A program made the position numbers and the translations under genes. This document shows, piece after piece, positions 20,573 through 33,719 of a DNA stretch of 64,000 nucleotides. Location of the stretch: contig RSEE01000128.1 of NCBI GenBank assembly GCA_003971905.1, positions 110,139 through 174,138 of the forward strand, read 5' to 3'. The DNA comes from Moniliella sp. 'wahieum' (lineage: Eukaryota; Basidiomycota; Moniliellomycetes; Moniliellales; Moniliellaceae). The notes below the pieces were generated by a model. That model was not told the DNA's origin. It worked only from the letters and a program-made list of their open reading frames with translations, and did not search any database. Within the stretch, counting starts at the first letter, position 1, and each line of letters opens with the position of its first letter.

Positions 20573-22693
20573 ATGCAGCCCTTCTTCGGACCCAACAGCG
20601 CCCTCCGCTACCCTCCGCCCCTCCTCGACCCCCCCCTCCCCCCCCCCGCCACTCCAGCATGGCAACCGACGTCGAGCGCGCCACCGACAGCACCCTCCAC
20701 ATGTCCCTCTCCGACGACACCCCCACCACCAAGGCCTCCTCCTTGCTCGCCCTCCCCTTCCTGCCCGCCCACCTCTCCTCTCCCCCTGCAGCGCCGCCCC
20801 CCCCTCGTGACTGCCACCTCGGCCACTGCCACCACCATCCATCCTCTCTCCCCAGCCCCCGCACGCCCTCCCTCGGCCTCTGGCCCGACTCGACCCTGTC
20901 CGACCTCGACTCGGCCCTGCTCCTGCCCGACTTTGGCCTCGACCCTCCCTCGGCCGAGTTCCCCAGCCCCCATCCCTCCCCCCCGACTCGACCACGGACC
21001 TCGATTCGGACGAGCTCGAGCAGCTCTCGCCCTCCCCCTTTGCGCCTGCCGCCGACACCACCCGGCCCATTGCCGTGCCGGCCCCGGCTCTGTCCCACCT
21101 CCCTGCCCATCCGCCCTCTGCACCGCACCGCTCATGTCGCCCGAGGCAGGAGAACGTTCGGTCTCGGACGACGGGCCTTGCTCTTTTACTTCTCTGCCCC
21201 CGCAGGCGCTCGAGCAGCGACCGTCCCGCTCTCACCTTTCCACCCAACCTGCTTCTCATCTGCCGTCTGGGGTTCACATCCACAAGCCTCATTTCCTCCC
21301 CACCCTTCCTCTCTGGCCGGTGCGTTTGGCAGCCCCGTATCTGTCCCGTCTATGAGCTCGGTGCCGTCGGGCCTGTCTGCCTCGCCGGTCCTGTCGGGTG
21401 TGTCGCTGTCGCCGACGTTGGGTCTGTCTCCGCCCGAGCACGTGCTGGCATTTGCTTCGCTCCCGCAGTGGGTGTCCGACGGACGGTCTGCCATGGCTGC
21501 CGCCCCATTTTCCCACCGTCCAATGCCGATGCGAGAACAAGCCTACAGCGATAGCCTGGGCTCGTCCCTGAACGGCATGTCGTCTCCTAGGCCTGCGCTG
21601 GCCTTTGCTCGTCCCCCCCTGCGCGCCGCACCGACCAGCGCACCCTCTGGTCTGTCTATGGCATTCAACCCGTCTTGCAGTGCCGCCGCTCCGCTGCCTG
21701 CTGCATCCGTGACCACCAGTCTGTCCTCCACTGCCACCCCGGCCTACCCGACGTCCCCGACCGCCTTCTCCTTGTCTGCCTTGTACGCCTCGGGTCTACC
21801 TTCGGCGCTCGAGGCCAACCCCCACCGGCGTTTGTGCCTGAATCCGTTGCGCCCCAGACGCTCAAGTACGACCGGTCGTCACGCGAGGGCGAGGGCGAAG
21901 CGTCCGCGTCGCTCTTGGCCCGCCTCGAGTCGGACCAGGCATCGGCTTTGGCCGCACTGGCTCCGTCCTTGTCCTTGTCCTTATCGTCGTCCTTGTCGTC
22001 CCCGTCGCTCGGCTCGTCGGCTCTCAGTTCAACAAGCGCAGCCAGCCCTGTCTTGCCCGCCCTCCCGCCCCCCTGTACCGCTGCCCCCGAACACACGGTG
22101 GGCACATCCTTCCCTGCCGCCCGCTCGCCCGTGTCCTACCCGCCCACCTCGGCCTCTTCGACCGTACCTTCGACCGTGCCTTCGACGTTGCCGTTGACTT
22201 TGACTTCGACGTTGACGTTGACGGAGCCGGGGGCGGCGAGGGCAGCGCCGAGGGCAGAACCCATGGCGCGTTCGCTGCCTGCGCTGCCTTCGCCGTCGCA
22301 CTTTGGACCGAGTACGAGTCGTCGTCGGCGGGTCGAAGTGGACCCTGTGACGGGGATCATTACGCGGCCGACGCGCGGGCGGGCAGTGCCGACCGACGTG
22401 GAAGAGATGGCGTATCTGGGCAAGCTGGGCAAGGGCGGGCGGGTATGGGCATGCGAGGTGAGCGGGTGCAACAAGCTGTTCCGTCGATCGGAACATTTGA
22501 ATCGTCATTTACGCTCCATTCACTCGGATGCCCGTCCGTTCCTTGCCCTTTGCCGGTTGCGACAAGTTCTTCTCCCGCCGCGATAACTTGCACCAACACA
22601 CAACGTGTTCATACCCTCGACAAGGACGCCCGTCGCCGTCGCGCCTCCCTCGCGCGCGAGCCGCACCACCTGCCTGCCCTGCCGGATGCGTAG
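20573..22693 (+). CDS. Msn2/Seb1-like C2H2 zinc-finger transcription factor
   Basis: Predicted nuclear DNA-binding regulator of the Msn2/4 class, which in yeast binds AGGGG stress elements. The start at 20573 gives MQPFFGPNSALRYPPP. About 580 residues of Ser/Pro-rich, acidic, mostly disordered sequence follow, with DLDSDELEQLSPSPFAP as a possible activation segment. Paired C-terminal fingers follow: finger 1 reads WACEVSGCNKLFRRSEHLNR and ends HLRSIH (C-x4-C-x12-H-x4-H). Finger 2 reads GCDKFFSRRDNLHQHT and ends RVH after a one-base insertion near 22602. The RRSEHLNRH and FSRRDNLHQH recognition helices match the Msn2 pattern. Frame breaks are at the C-runs 20630-20650 and 21000, near 21170 and around 22540. 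An alternative C-terminal frame would end at 22761. Confidence 0.8.
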
Positions 22694-24021
22694 CTTGCCC
22701 TGGAACTGGACCTGGAGCTGAAGCTGGACCTGGAGTGGAGCTTGGCCTGGGCTCGATCTAACCCTCTTCTCTCCTCTCCTCTCCTTTCTTTTCTTTTCTT
22801 TTCGTCTCGTTTCTCCACTTGATATAGTTGACGTTGCGTTGTTTGGCTTTGTATTTCAACTGGTTGAGGTTCCCTGTCGATTCGTCCCTCCCTCTGCTGT
22901 TTTGTTTGCCGGGCCCGCCATGGCAGCGCGGACCTGTCCCCCCTGCCCACCCTGTTGCTCTGCCTATGTTTTGTTCCTTGCAGACAGGCGGTGGGCAGGT
23001 CCGTGGCCTGTGCCTAGGGCCCTCCCCTTGCTCGCCCAATGTGTATTCCCTTTCCCTCTGCGTCTTCTCCGCTCTTGCTCTTGCTATTGCTCGCGCGCTC
23101 GGGCTTACCGCCTAGCGCGTTTTACGACATTTTTTTCCCGATTGGTCTCCCTTCTCTTTCTCCCATACGACTCGCTTTGGTTCTCTCTCTCTCTCCGTCT
23201 CTCTCTCTCTACTCCCCTGGCTGCGTTCGAACAGGCCGGTAGGCTTCATCTGTGTCGATACTCTATACTCGTGTCTCATGTCTCGTGCCTCGTCGTGCCC
23301 ACGCGGTGACTTTTGATCGTACGGGCTGGGCAAGGACTGTAAGGCATTCATTCCATATGCCTTTGAACTTGAAGTTAGGCTGAAGCGTCAGCTTGCCTCT
23401 CCACTCTTTAGTTGGGCATGGAGCGGGTACGCTGGAAGCGCTAAGCGTGCGCTTGGCGCGTTACTTTGCATGGTTAAGCGGTTGCAACCCCGACGAACCC
23501 GACCTGAACGGCTCAGCACTACTTGCAACCGACGGATGGACTGTCCATGTCAGCGCATCCGATCTCCGAGGCCAGCACCGAGGCACGGAGAAAGCCCCGT
23601 GGGGGGGGGGGGGGGGCAAGGCAGGGTTGTGAGTGAGGCAGACCAGATAGCGAGCCGGATGGGGCAGGTGGGGGGGGGTGAGTACTCAGGTACTGAGTAC
23701 TGCCGGAGCGCACCACACCAGACGGCGCGGGCGGGCGTGGGGCGAGACTGGGACGAAGCCGGCCTGCTGCCGTGTGCCGATTGTCGATTGTCGATTGTCG
23801 AGGCGGCGGCAGGGGCGCGTAGGGCCAACCCTAGCGAGCCACTGCCCCCGTGCGGAGGGGACGCTTGCTTAATTGATTGGTGATGGGTGATTGGTGATCA
23901 AGCGATTCCTGATTCCTGATTTGCCGGGCGGAGAAGTCTGGATGGAGACAATGGTTGAGCAGGCGCCTATTTAGCCCAAGGCCTGCCCCCCCGCCCTGCC
24001 CGCCGCCTCCTCCCCTGCTCC
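22694..24021. other. Intergenic region with CT microsatellites and a 16-G run
   Basis: The 3' side of the zinc-finger gene has CT/TTTTC repeats at about 22765-22802 and a CTCTCT tract at 23182-23212. Then come a 16-base G run at 23601-23616, an AGTACTCAGGTACTGAGTACTG inverted element at about 23681-23702, and an AACCCTAGC element at 23827-23835, about 190 nt upstream of the M20 gene. Confidence 0.5.
23827..23835 (+). promoter_or_regulatory. AACCCTAGC element upstream of the M20 gene
   Basis: One of eight CTAGGGTT/TTAGGGTT-class sites seen in the window. It lies 187 nt before the start codon at 24022. Confidence 0.4.
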
Positions 24022-25572
24022 ATGTCGTTCCTGCAGTGCCTCACCGACGCGCTCCCGGGCCTCTTCGCCCCCACGCGCCTCACCGTCGAGGCTGCCCAGC
24101 AGCACGCCGCCTCCGCCTCCGCCTCTGCCTCCGACGCGCCGACGCCCCCCGCCCGCCTACCCCGGCCGCTCGCCCACGCTCCCCCCCGCGCCGCGCACGG
24201 CGTATGTGCTGCCCGACATGGACCCCAAGCGCGCCGAGCAGCTCCAGCAGCTCTCCCACGCCATCGAGGCCCACATCGACGCCCTCTCGCCCGACCTGCG
24301 CCGGCTGTCGATGAGCATGTGGCACCACCCCGAGCTGCAGTGGCAGGAGGTCCGCACCCACGACCTCTTTGCCGGGTACTTTGAGACCCACCTCGCCCCC
24401 GAGGGCTGGTCTACCACCCGCCACGCCTACGGCCTGCCCACCGCGTTTGAGTGCACTTTTGAGTTTGTGCCGCCGGGCCACACGGGCCCCGTGCGCTGCA
24501 TCGGCTTCCAGTCGGAGCTCGACGCTTTGCCCGGCATTGGCCAGGGGTGCGGGCACAACTTGATTGCCATCTCGGGCGTCGCGGCCGCCGTCAGCCTCGC
24601 GCGCGCGTGCAAGGAGCACAATGTGCCCGTCAAGGTCGTTCTGCTGGGCACGCCGGCAGAAGAAGGCGGCGGAGGTAGATCAACTTGGTCGAGGCCGGTG
24701 CGTACGACCAAATGCACGTCTGCCTCATGTGCCATCCCGCGCTGATGAATACCGTCACGCCCATGCTGGCGGTGCAGGCGGTGACGGTGCACTTTAAGGG
24801 CAAGACATCGCATGCCGGCGCGGCGCCCTGGCAGGGCATCAATGCCCTCGACGCTGCCGTGCTCGCCTACACCAACATCTCTGCCATGCGCCAGCAGCTG
24901 CCGCCCACCGCACGCGTACACGGTATCATCGAAGGACACAACATGGCCCCCAACGTCATCCCCGACGACGTCCAGATGCGCTACAACGTCCGCGGTCCCA
25001 CCGCCCAGGACGTCAAGGCCAACTGGCCAAGGTCCTGCCCTGCTTTGAAGCGGCCGCCAAAGCGACCGGCTGTGCTTACAAGATCGATATGGTGCGTCCC
25101 CCTTGTTCTTCCCTTCCCTGCCCTGCCCTGCTCTGCCTCTCTTCGTCCCTCCCTTGGCGGCCAGCTCACCGCGCCGGATCCCCCGCGAGACTGACACCAC
25201 GACACGCAGATGCCAATGTACTACGATGTGTGGCAATGCCCTGGTCTGCGGGAGACGTACGAGGCGTTCATGGGCACGCGGTACGGCGCTACGTTTACCG
25301 AGGCGCCCTTTACCGCCTCGACCGACTTTGGCAATGTGACCTACGCCTTGCCTGCGCCCACCCGCTACGAAATCGACGTGGGCGACCACCCGGAAGAAAA
25401 GGGCAACCATACCATTGGCTTTACCAACGCTGCCAAAACCATCCAGGCCCACCAGCGCACGCTCGAAGTCTGCGTCGGCCTGGCTACACTCGCTGCTAAA
25501 GTCGTCGTCGACCCAGACTTTTACCACCACGTCCACCAGGTATGGGAAGAGGAGATGCAAACCCGCATGTAA
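24022..25572 (+). CDS. M20 family metallopeptidase/amidohydrolase (PM20D2/ACY1L2-like)
   Basis: Predicted zinc-dependent amidohydrolase of the aminoacylase-1-like 2 group, which cleaves N-acyl or dipeptide bonds, probably in the cytosol. The start at 24022 gives MSFLQCLTDALPGLF and an Ala/Pro-rich leader. The catalytic domain begins at SHAIEAHIDALSPDL, then HHPELQWQEVRTHDLFAGYF, SELDALPGIGQGCGHNLIA (metal site HxxG region), VVLLGTPAEEGGGG, the dimerisation lid VQAVTVHFKGKTSHAGAAPW, NVIPDDVQMRYNVRGPT and DFGNVTYALPAP. An intron at 25092-25209 (GTGCGT...CGCAG) joins KIDM to MPMYYDVW. Frame breaks near 24150, 24675 and 25025. The stop is TAA at 25570-25572. The length of about 470 residues fits the family. 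Confidence 0.87.
25092..25209 (+). other. Intron of the M20 gene
   Basis: GTGCGTCC donor and ACACGCAG acceptor, with ACTGAC about 20 nt upstream of the acceptor. Both flanks are conserved M20 coding sequence. Confidence 0.85.
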
Positions 25573-26173
25573 CTCCCGTACCGTTACCGTTACCGTTGGC
25601 GTTGCCCAGCGCCGGGCGCATGCGCTGTGATATGGGACATGGAATATGGCAACGCGCGCGACGATGCGAGGATGGCCTCCGTGGGGTACCGGCCGCGCCC
25701 ACGTCGCGCCGGATCCAGCCCTGGCATACCAGCGTAGCTGGGTGCGGTAGTGTCGAGGCGATGGTGCTTCTATTAACAGGATTGCTCCGCCCTCTTTGGA
25801 CTGGAGGAGGATGATCAATGAGAGACGGGTGGCTGCACCGACGGGATTGACACACTATGGCACGCTGATGCGCGGATCGTAGATCATGTATCATGGGCCA
25901 AGCAGACTGGATCTCACTCCAGAGGCAGAGATCCGTACAGATGGCAAACAGAGGTACGGATGGCAAACAAACAGAGGTCGTCCCGGGGAAAAATTGGGTT
26001 TTTGGCTATAGCAGAGGGAGGGAGTGGGGCGTACACATGAGGCCCTCCCCCAAGGGAAATAAGGCGGGAAGGGGGAACAAGACAACGAGAAAAGCGACAG
26101 GCGACAGGCGATAGACAAAACAAAAGGCAAAAAGGGGGCGCGTACGCCCGTATCCCTTATCCGCGTGGGTAGC
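25573..26173. other. Convergent 3' regions of M20 gene and SSB1
   Basis: Tail-to-tail intergenic region. A CCGTTA repeat (about 25579-25598) starts directly after the M20 stop. No other feature is seen. Confidence 0.5.
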
Positions 26174-28302
<2,129 letters not shown>

Positions 28303-28914
28303 GCTGGGTCGATGGCGTGTTGGGGTGATGTTGGTGTTGGTGTTGGGGCGGCCAACCGAAAAAAAGAGACGCCGCCCGAGGCTCACGTCGGGAGGGTGCT
28401 GCGGCGGGTCCGACTAGGGTTCGTGCGTTGGCGGGGGCCCGTGCGCGCGAGCGGTCCTGCGCCTGCGCCTACCCCAGCCGCACCACCCACCCGCCGTTCG
28501 CTTCGTGCGTCTACCGCGCTCCGCCCCGCCTTTCCTTCCGTCCGAATCGTCCGTGTCGTCTAGCAGAGACAGCCGCACCTCGGTCAAGAAATGGTATGCA
28601 TTCGCGAGAGAGCAAAAGCCGCAACGCCTGCATGGTGAAAACAAACGGCGAGAGGCACTTGATGTATCCCAATCGTATAATGTAGATTGCGGACCGAGCG
28701 AGTGGGAGGGCAAGAGGGAACAAGCTAGGCAGGCAAGTGAGAGGCGAAATCCATGAGAGAAACAAGAAAAGGAAAAAAGGGGCTCGCGGGCAGGATCAAA
28801 AGACGGGCACCAGAACCCCAAACCAACAAGACGACCGGCATCTCTCAGTGGGTAAAAATATAGACGCCCCAGTCACTGTCCATTATATCGTCTCCCCATC
28901 TCCCTCGTGGAGAG
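28303..28914. promoter_or_regulatory. SSB1 upstream region and 3' end of the sedolisin gene
   Basis: It contains CTAGGGTT at 28414-28421, 112 nt upstream of the SSB1 start codon. No supported gene. An open minus-strand frame (28414-28821) lacks conserved motifs. Confidence 0.45.
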
Positions 28915-30760
28915 TCAGGGTCTCGAAGACGTGACAATCTTTTCCAGCTTTGCGTAGTCGGGCGTGCCGAGGCCTGTGACGGCGTCCCATCCTTTCTTGG
29001 CTGGGAACCCACGGCTCGCAGGCGGCCCCAGCTCCAGGCACCCGGCCGACGAACCAGAGACAATATCGTTCAGGCCGGCCTGGCCGCGCTTGTACAAGAG
29101 CGGATTGACAAAGCCCAGCGACGGAAGCCCCTTGGCCGCACGCGCATCGTTGAGCAGCGCCAAGATGGAGGCATCGTAGGGGCGGCAGCAGAGGTGCCGC
29201 CAGTTGTTGCCCACATGTCACGATACCGAATCAAGTACCAGGACCCTTGGGCAGCGACGTCGGGTACGCCTCGCCCCTGCGAGTTGTAGTACGGCTGAAG
29301 CGCCTTGTCCAGCCCGTCCACGTAGGCTCCGACTACATCCTGCTGGTACCACGGCCGCTGGAACAAGGTGGAGAAACCTCCGCCAGCGGTGTACTCCGCC
29401 CCGGTATCGTTCACGGCCACTTCGGGTGCGAACGCTTGCGTTGCGCCTACCGACAGGGCCCAGGGCAGGTCGAGGGGAATTGAGGCAAGAAGGTTTTTTT
29501 TGCCATTGACCTCGCACGTGTTGTTTTTCCCCACGCCATAGTCGCCCGAGGAAAAAAAGGCGGTCATACCACGGAGGGTGAGCAGCATAATGTCCTGGCA
29601 CACACGCTGGGCGTACGAGGGGGCAACCGAGTACTCGTCGTCGTCGTACGACACGGAAAGGACGTGAGGTAGCTCGTTGGCCGGAAGCAAGAGCAGGTGC
29701 TCGAACAGCGCAGCGAACGGCTCGTTGTTGTTGGTCGGCGTGTCGGATTGGTTGATCCAGGAACCATGACCGCCGACGGAATAATAGGTCGTCGGTACGG
29801 GGTAGGCAAGCAGCGCTGCCTGAACATCCAAGTTACCCTCGACCCCAGCGGCCTTGCGGGACTGGTTGTTGATGCCACCGTTGAGGGTGACGGTGCGGAA
29901 GGTATCGTTATTGGGGGGGAAGAGATGACGATAATAATCCTTGTACTCGGCGTAGTCTTGGTAATTGGCCCACTGGTTAAGGAAGCCAGCGATGGCCAAC
30001 TTGGACTGGCCTTTTTTGGCTTGGAGCGTGCCATTGGTGGGGGTATTGTACAGTTTCTGGATGCAGTTAAGCAGGTCATGCGGACGCTGCAGTAGCTGGG
30101 TACTGTGCGAGCGTGGGCGGCCTCTGAAGCGTGATCAACGCCTGGGGCAAATCGGGTTCAACCCCATTAAAAATGTGAGGTACGATCTGGCGGCGAGGAC
30201 GACCAAAGTGGGTGGAAGGGTAGACCAGGTCAACGTGATTGACAACCGAGCGTGGCAGGTGCACCTCTTCGGCCCGGACTACCACATCGCCGTCTGACGG
30301 TGTCGATAGGTATGGAACTGGGCGCCGAGGAGGTCGCGTGCTTATCCATAGGTGGTATGGATCGTAATCGAGTCGCCAGCCGGGGAGCGGCGCGCCATAT
30401 CTTCTTGCATGCCATGCTCGGCCAGCCAGTGTGTGACAGCGGCGCGGGTGTGGGACGAGGGGGCAGTCAACGCTTCGACCTGGGTCTTGCTCAGCCACTG
30501 CCCGTACTGGCTGCTGTCGGGGTCGCTCACGCGCTGCAGCGGGATGCCAATGCGTCGATGCCGCGCCGGGCCAGCGCGAACGGATGGTGGCCGGCGCATC
30601 GTCAGCGACGGCCGCGCGGCGCTCCCAGCCGGGGGGGACGAGAGCGCGCTCCTTGAGCACAGCCGTGTGGGGTTGCGGCAGCGAGGCAGCAGCCGGGCCC
30701 TGGCCCAGGAAGCTGATGGCGACGAGGCGCGAGAAACGAGCGAGGGGGAAGCACCTTCAT
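28915..30760 (-). CDS. Sedolisin family S53 (tripeptidyl-peptidase-like) preproprotease
   Basis: Secreted or vacuolar acid serine peptidase. The start at 30760 gives MKVLP, then a signal-like ARFSRLVAISFLGQGPAAAS after a one-base break. A prodomain (SDPDSSQYGQWLSKTQVEAL, then HWLAEHG) and a linker with STHFGRP follow. The catalytic domain lies in one long clean frame: NLDVQAALLAYPVPTTYYSV (family Glu/Asp region), SVSYDDDEYSV, FFSSGDYGVG, RGVPDVAAQGSWY and the nucleophile motif TGGTSAAAP. After another break come LALLNDARAAKGLPSLGFVN, LNDIVSGSS and GWDAVTGLGTPDYAKLEKIV. The stop is TGA at 28915. The conserved Glu, Asp and Ser are all present, so it is probably active. Frame breaks near 29180, 30070, 30330 and 30735. 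Confidence 0.9.
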
Positions 30761-30850
30761 GGGGGGGGAGGGGGATGCGCTGGGAACAAGGGGAGGGGAT
30801 GGGGGTGGGCAGGAGGGCAGGAAGTCAGGAGAGCAGGAGGACAAGGAGGA

Positions 30851-30890
30851 CTATATATACGTGGGGGTGGGCCAGCGAGAGTATATAAAT
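30851..30890 (-). promoter_or_regulatory. TATA-like elements upstream of the sedolisin gene
   Basis: TATATATA at about 30852-30859 and TATATAAATA at 30882-30891, 91-130 nt upstream of the start codon at 30760. Either could serve as core promoter. The assignment is positional. Confidence 0.4.
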
Positions 30891-30987
30891 ACGCCCGCGA
30901 GAAGAAGAAGGCGGCTTCGTATAACCAGCGCCAGCGGCCAGGGTGTGGCTAGGAAAGCAGGTGGGCACGGGGCGCGTGTGGGCGGGG

Positions 30988-30996
30988 GCTAGGGTT
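30988..30996 (+). promoter_or_regulatory. GCTAGGGTT element
   Basis: Telobox-class site between the sedolisin gene and tRNA-Lys, 228 nt upstream of the sedolisin start. Confidence 0.4.
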
Positions 30997-31251
30997 GGGG
31001 CGCGTGTCGAGATGGGCAGACGATGGGTGATGTATGAGGTGGTGCATGACGGCTGCGAGAGAGGGCCGCCTCCGCGGTGTAACATGTAACTCTAACTTCG
31101 CCTGCGGGGCAGCTGCTATTTAGCAAACAGCACCCAGCCGCCCGCGCTCCCCCGCCCTTTGGCCCCGCCACCCGCACATCCATCAGCACATCCAACGCTC
31201 CTCCCACCGTCTTCTGACAGTGGGTTGGTACCCATCTAGAGCAACGCCCAC

Positions 31252-31258
31252 AAAAAAA
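31252..31258 (-). terminator. Pol III terminator of tRNA-Lys
   Basis: Seven consecutive T on the minus strand starting immediately after the tRNA discriminator base. Confidence 0.85.
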
Positions 31259-31342
31259 CGCCCCACGTGGACTCGAACCCACAACCGTGAGATGGACCTC
31301 TTGTATAAGAGTCTCAAATTCTACCGATTGAAATAACGAGGC
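31259..31342 (-). tRNA. tRNA-Lys(CUU) with a 12-nt intron
   Basis: Minus strand, 84 nt including the discriminator. Acceptor arms GCCTCGT and GTGGGGC pair with G-U wobbles. The D-arm contains AATCGGTA. The anticodon stem TGAGA/TCTCA encloses CTCTTA, a 12-nt insertion (TACAAGAGGTCC) and A, so the anticodon CTT is followed after position 37 by an intron at the canonical site. Box B is GGTTCGAGTCC. The 5' half closely resembles fungal tRNA-Lys(CUU). The T-stem is one C short (plus-strand GG at 31269-31270 where GGG is expected), which looks like the same homopolymer error that breaks the protein genes. A seven-T Pol III terminator follows. Confidence 0.88.
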
Positions 31343-31534
31343 GGTATGGCCCCTAACGTTAGATGTAACATGGCGGATCCCAAGATGTTCCGACTTACCA
31401 GCTCTCCTTTTTTTTGCTTCTGTTGACGCTCACCTGCGTAGAAACGTCCCTATCAATACAAACCCATAGCATAGCTTGCTGCCACTTGTGCGCCAACCAC
31501 AATCAACTACAACACAAGCAAACAATCCCGGTGC

Positions 31535-32211
31535 CTATACTCCGCCGCCTCTTCCACAGTTGGTCCGCCATGGCGACGGAGAACATCTTCGCGCCGCCTG
31601 TGGCCCGCGAAAGTACGGATCGAGATCTACTCGATGCCGTTCGCTCGGTCTTTCTGGTCCAGCACCACTTGCTCCTCGATGGTGTCTATCGCCTGCTCCA
31701 AAACCGCCAACTTTTTCCGGATCCAGCTGGCCGCTCTGATGGGCATGCTCCTCAGCCATGCGCCAAGTCCGGATCTCGTGCGCCCGAGATTCGTTGGCTT
31801 TGGTGAGCTCACCCTGCCGCTGCCGCCCATCGCGTTGTTGTCCCTGCCGTGCTGCCTTCTGCAAAAAAACGTTCAACACACGACGCCTCTTCTCCAAGTT
31901 TTTTTTTTCTTAATTCTTGGTGTTCTTCTGTTGACGCAGTGCCTCCAATCGTTCCCGCGCGCGGCCTCTGTCGGTTGCTTGGCGATGGGACGCAGGGGTG
32001 AGAGTGGCGTTCGAGCCGGCCCGCGCCCCAGGTGGAACACGGTATTGTAGTTGAACGTGTCGAGTTGCGTGCATGTCGCAGATACGGTCGCGGTCACGTG
32101 TGTGGCGGAAGACAGCGCGGCGCATCTGGTTTGGGGGATTGAAAGTTGGGCAAGCGGCGGAATGGCGCCTGCGACGAGGCAGCAGAGCGAGAGGGAGAGA
32201 AGCCCACGCAT
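31535..32211 (-). CDS. Protein with ER signal peptide and charged helical C-terminus, unknown function
   Basis: The family is not recognised. From the start at 32211 there is a clear signal peptide (MRGLLSLSLCCLVAGAIPPL, cleavage near AQ|LS), then TRCAALSSATHVTATVSATC and LDTFNYNTVFHLG. After frame changes near 32010, 31910 and 31830 the same strand reads RARERLEALRQQKNTKN, LEKRRRVLNVFLQKAARQGQ, KANESRAHEIRTWRMAEEHA and KKLAVLEQAIDTIEEQVVLD, all charged and helical. No membrane segment beyond the signal is evident. The C-terminal stop is uncertain. Its ATG overlaps an in-frame ATG of the prefoldin gene on the other strand. Confidence 0.45.
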
Positions 32212-33344
32212 GAGTGCGCCACCACCACCACCAACCACGCCCAGCATGGCCGAACCCGCTGCCGGTCTGGCCCCCGCCTCGACACAGCAGGAGCCCAATC
32301 CCACCGGCATCCCAGCTGCCCCCTTCATTGTGCGTACCGTACCCCTTTTTCCTGCGCGGCGCGTGGCGGACGTGCGCGACGAGGCTGACGCGGGACACCA
32401 GGACGATGTGGCCTCGTTTCTCGGTGGCGAACAGGGAGGTGGAACCGACCTGAAAAAGTTCCAGGATGATGTCGTACTAGCATCTTCCTTGTTCGTGTGT
32501 GCGCGGCGGGTGCGGATGGATGGATGTGGCTGGGAGGGAGGGGGGTATTGGGGTGGATCGGCGCGGACGGCATGGCGCTAGCGCGAGAGGAAGAAAAGTA
32601 ACTAACTTTTGTGGATGGTGTGTTGCAGCAAATACAAGTTTATGGAAGCGAGCACGACCCAGCGCCGCCTTGCGCTCGAAGACAGATTCCCGACATTGAG
32701 CAGACGCTGGACATGGTGCGCTTGTTGAAGCAACACAAAGACGCGGCGGCGGCCAACACGGATGGCGACGCTGACAAGGAAGAATGAGACGACGTTTGAG
32801 CTCAACGACACCCTCTTTGCCCACGCCACCCTCGAGCCGGTCGAGACGGTCAACCTCTGGCTTGGTGTACGTACCTCCCTCCCCCCCTCCCCTTGTTCCC
32901 CTCTCCGGCCTGTCCCCTTGTGTGGCCTGTACCGCACAGGGCGTGGAGGGCGTGAAAAGCTGCAGTATGCCCAGCATGACTGACCTCCGCCCCTCGGTAC
33001 CGCAGCCAATGTATGCTCACGTTCCCCTGACGAGGCAATGGAGCTACTGAGCAGCAAGCTGGCCAGTGCCCAGGCCTCCTTGGTCACCGCCAACGCGACA
33101 TGCTCTTCCTCCGCGACCAGATTACCATTATGGAGTGAATACGGCGCGTGTGCACAACTTTGATGTCAAGCGGCGCCGCATGCGGCGCCTGGCTGAGGCC
33201 GAGGCGAACAACGCCAGGTTCCGGTTCCGGTGCCGGTGCGACGGCAACGGCAACGGCGGCTTGAACAAGGCATGTGGGGCAACTCGATACTACAACGAGG
33301 GCGGTGCCGTAGGCCAACGGCTAACGACAAACGACAGACGATAG
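32210..33344 (+). CDS. PAC10: Prefoldin subunit 3 (Pac10/VBP1-like)
   Basis: Alpha-type subunit of the cytosolic prefoldin hexamer, which delivers actin and tubulin to the CCT chaperonin. The conserved start of the fold is NPTGIPAAPFI, then DLKKFQDDV, KYKFMEAST, DIEQTLDMVRLLKQHKDAA (reconstructed across breaks), ETTFELNDTLFAHATLEPVE, TVNLWLG, the second helix DEAMELLSSKLASAQASL and NTARVHNFDVKRRRMRRLAE. Two introns: 32474-32628 (branch CTAAC) and 32867-33005 (branch CTGAC). Both donors look one G short (GTCGTACT, GGTGTACG). There is a missing G at GAGTGAAT near 33136. Start codons exist at 32210 and 32246; the second leaves the opposite-strand gene's start free. The stop is TAG at 33342-33344. 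Confidence 0.85.
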
Positions 33345-33719
33345 ACGATAGACGATGCAGAGGAGGGCAGACTGAGCGACGGTACTGTAGATAGCACACC
33401 ACAAACAACATGGGAACAGGGATGGCGTTCGTCCTAAACGAGACATGGGAGGACCGGGTATGGCATGCTACAGTTATCCGAGAAGGGTCTCCTAGAAGGC
33501 GAGGGGAGAAGGCAAGCGAGAAATGGGGGGGGGATGGGCAAACGACAACACGCCTCGTCTCCCCTTCCGACCCAGGGCAAAGGGTGGAGGGATATGAAAA
33601 CAGGAACCACGACGCCGTACGGGGCAGGGGAGGACTAAGACGGAGATGAACAAGACAGGGAAGGGAGGCGGGGTGGGAAGCCATAAGGGAAGCAGCAGGT
33701 GGGGAGAACGGGCAGGGCG
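33345..33719. other. Convergent intergenic region
   Basis: Between the prefoldin 3' end and a minus-strand gene. An AGACGAT triplet repeat lies at about 33336-33357. Nothing else is supported. Confidence 0.5.
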
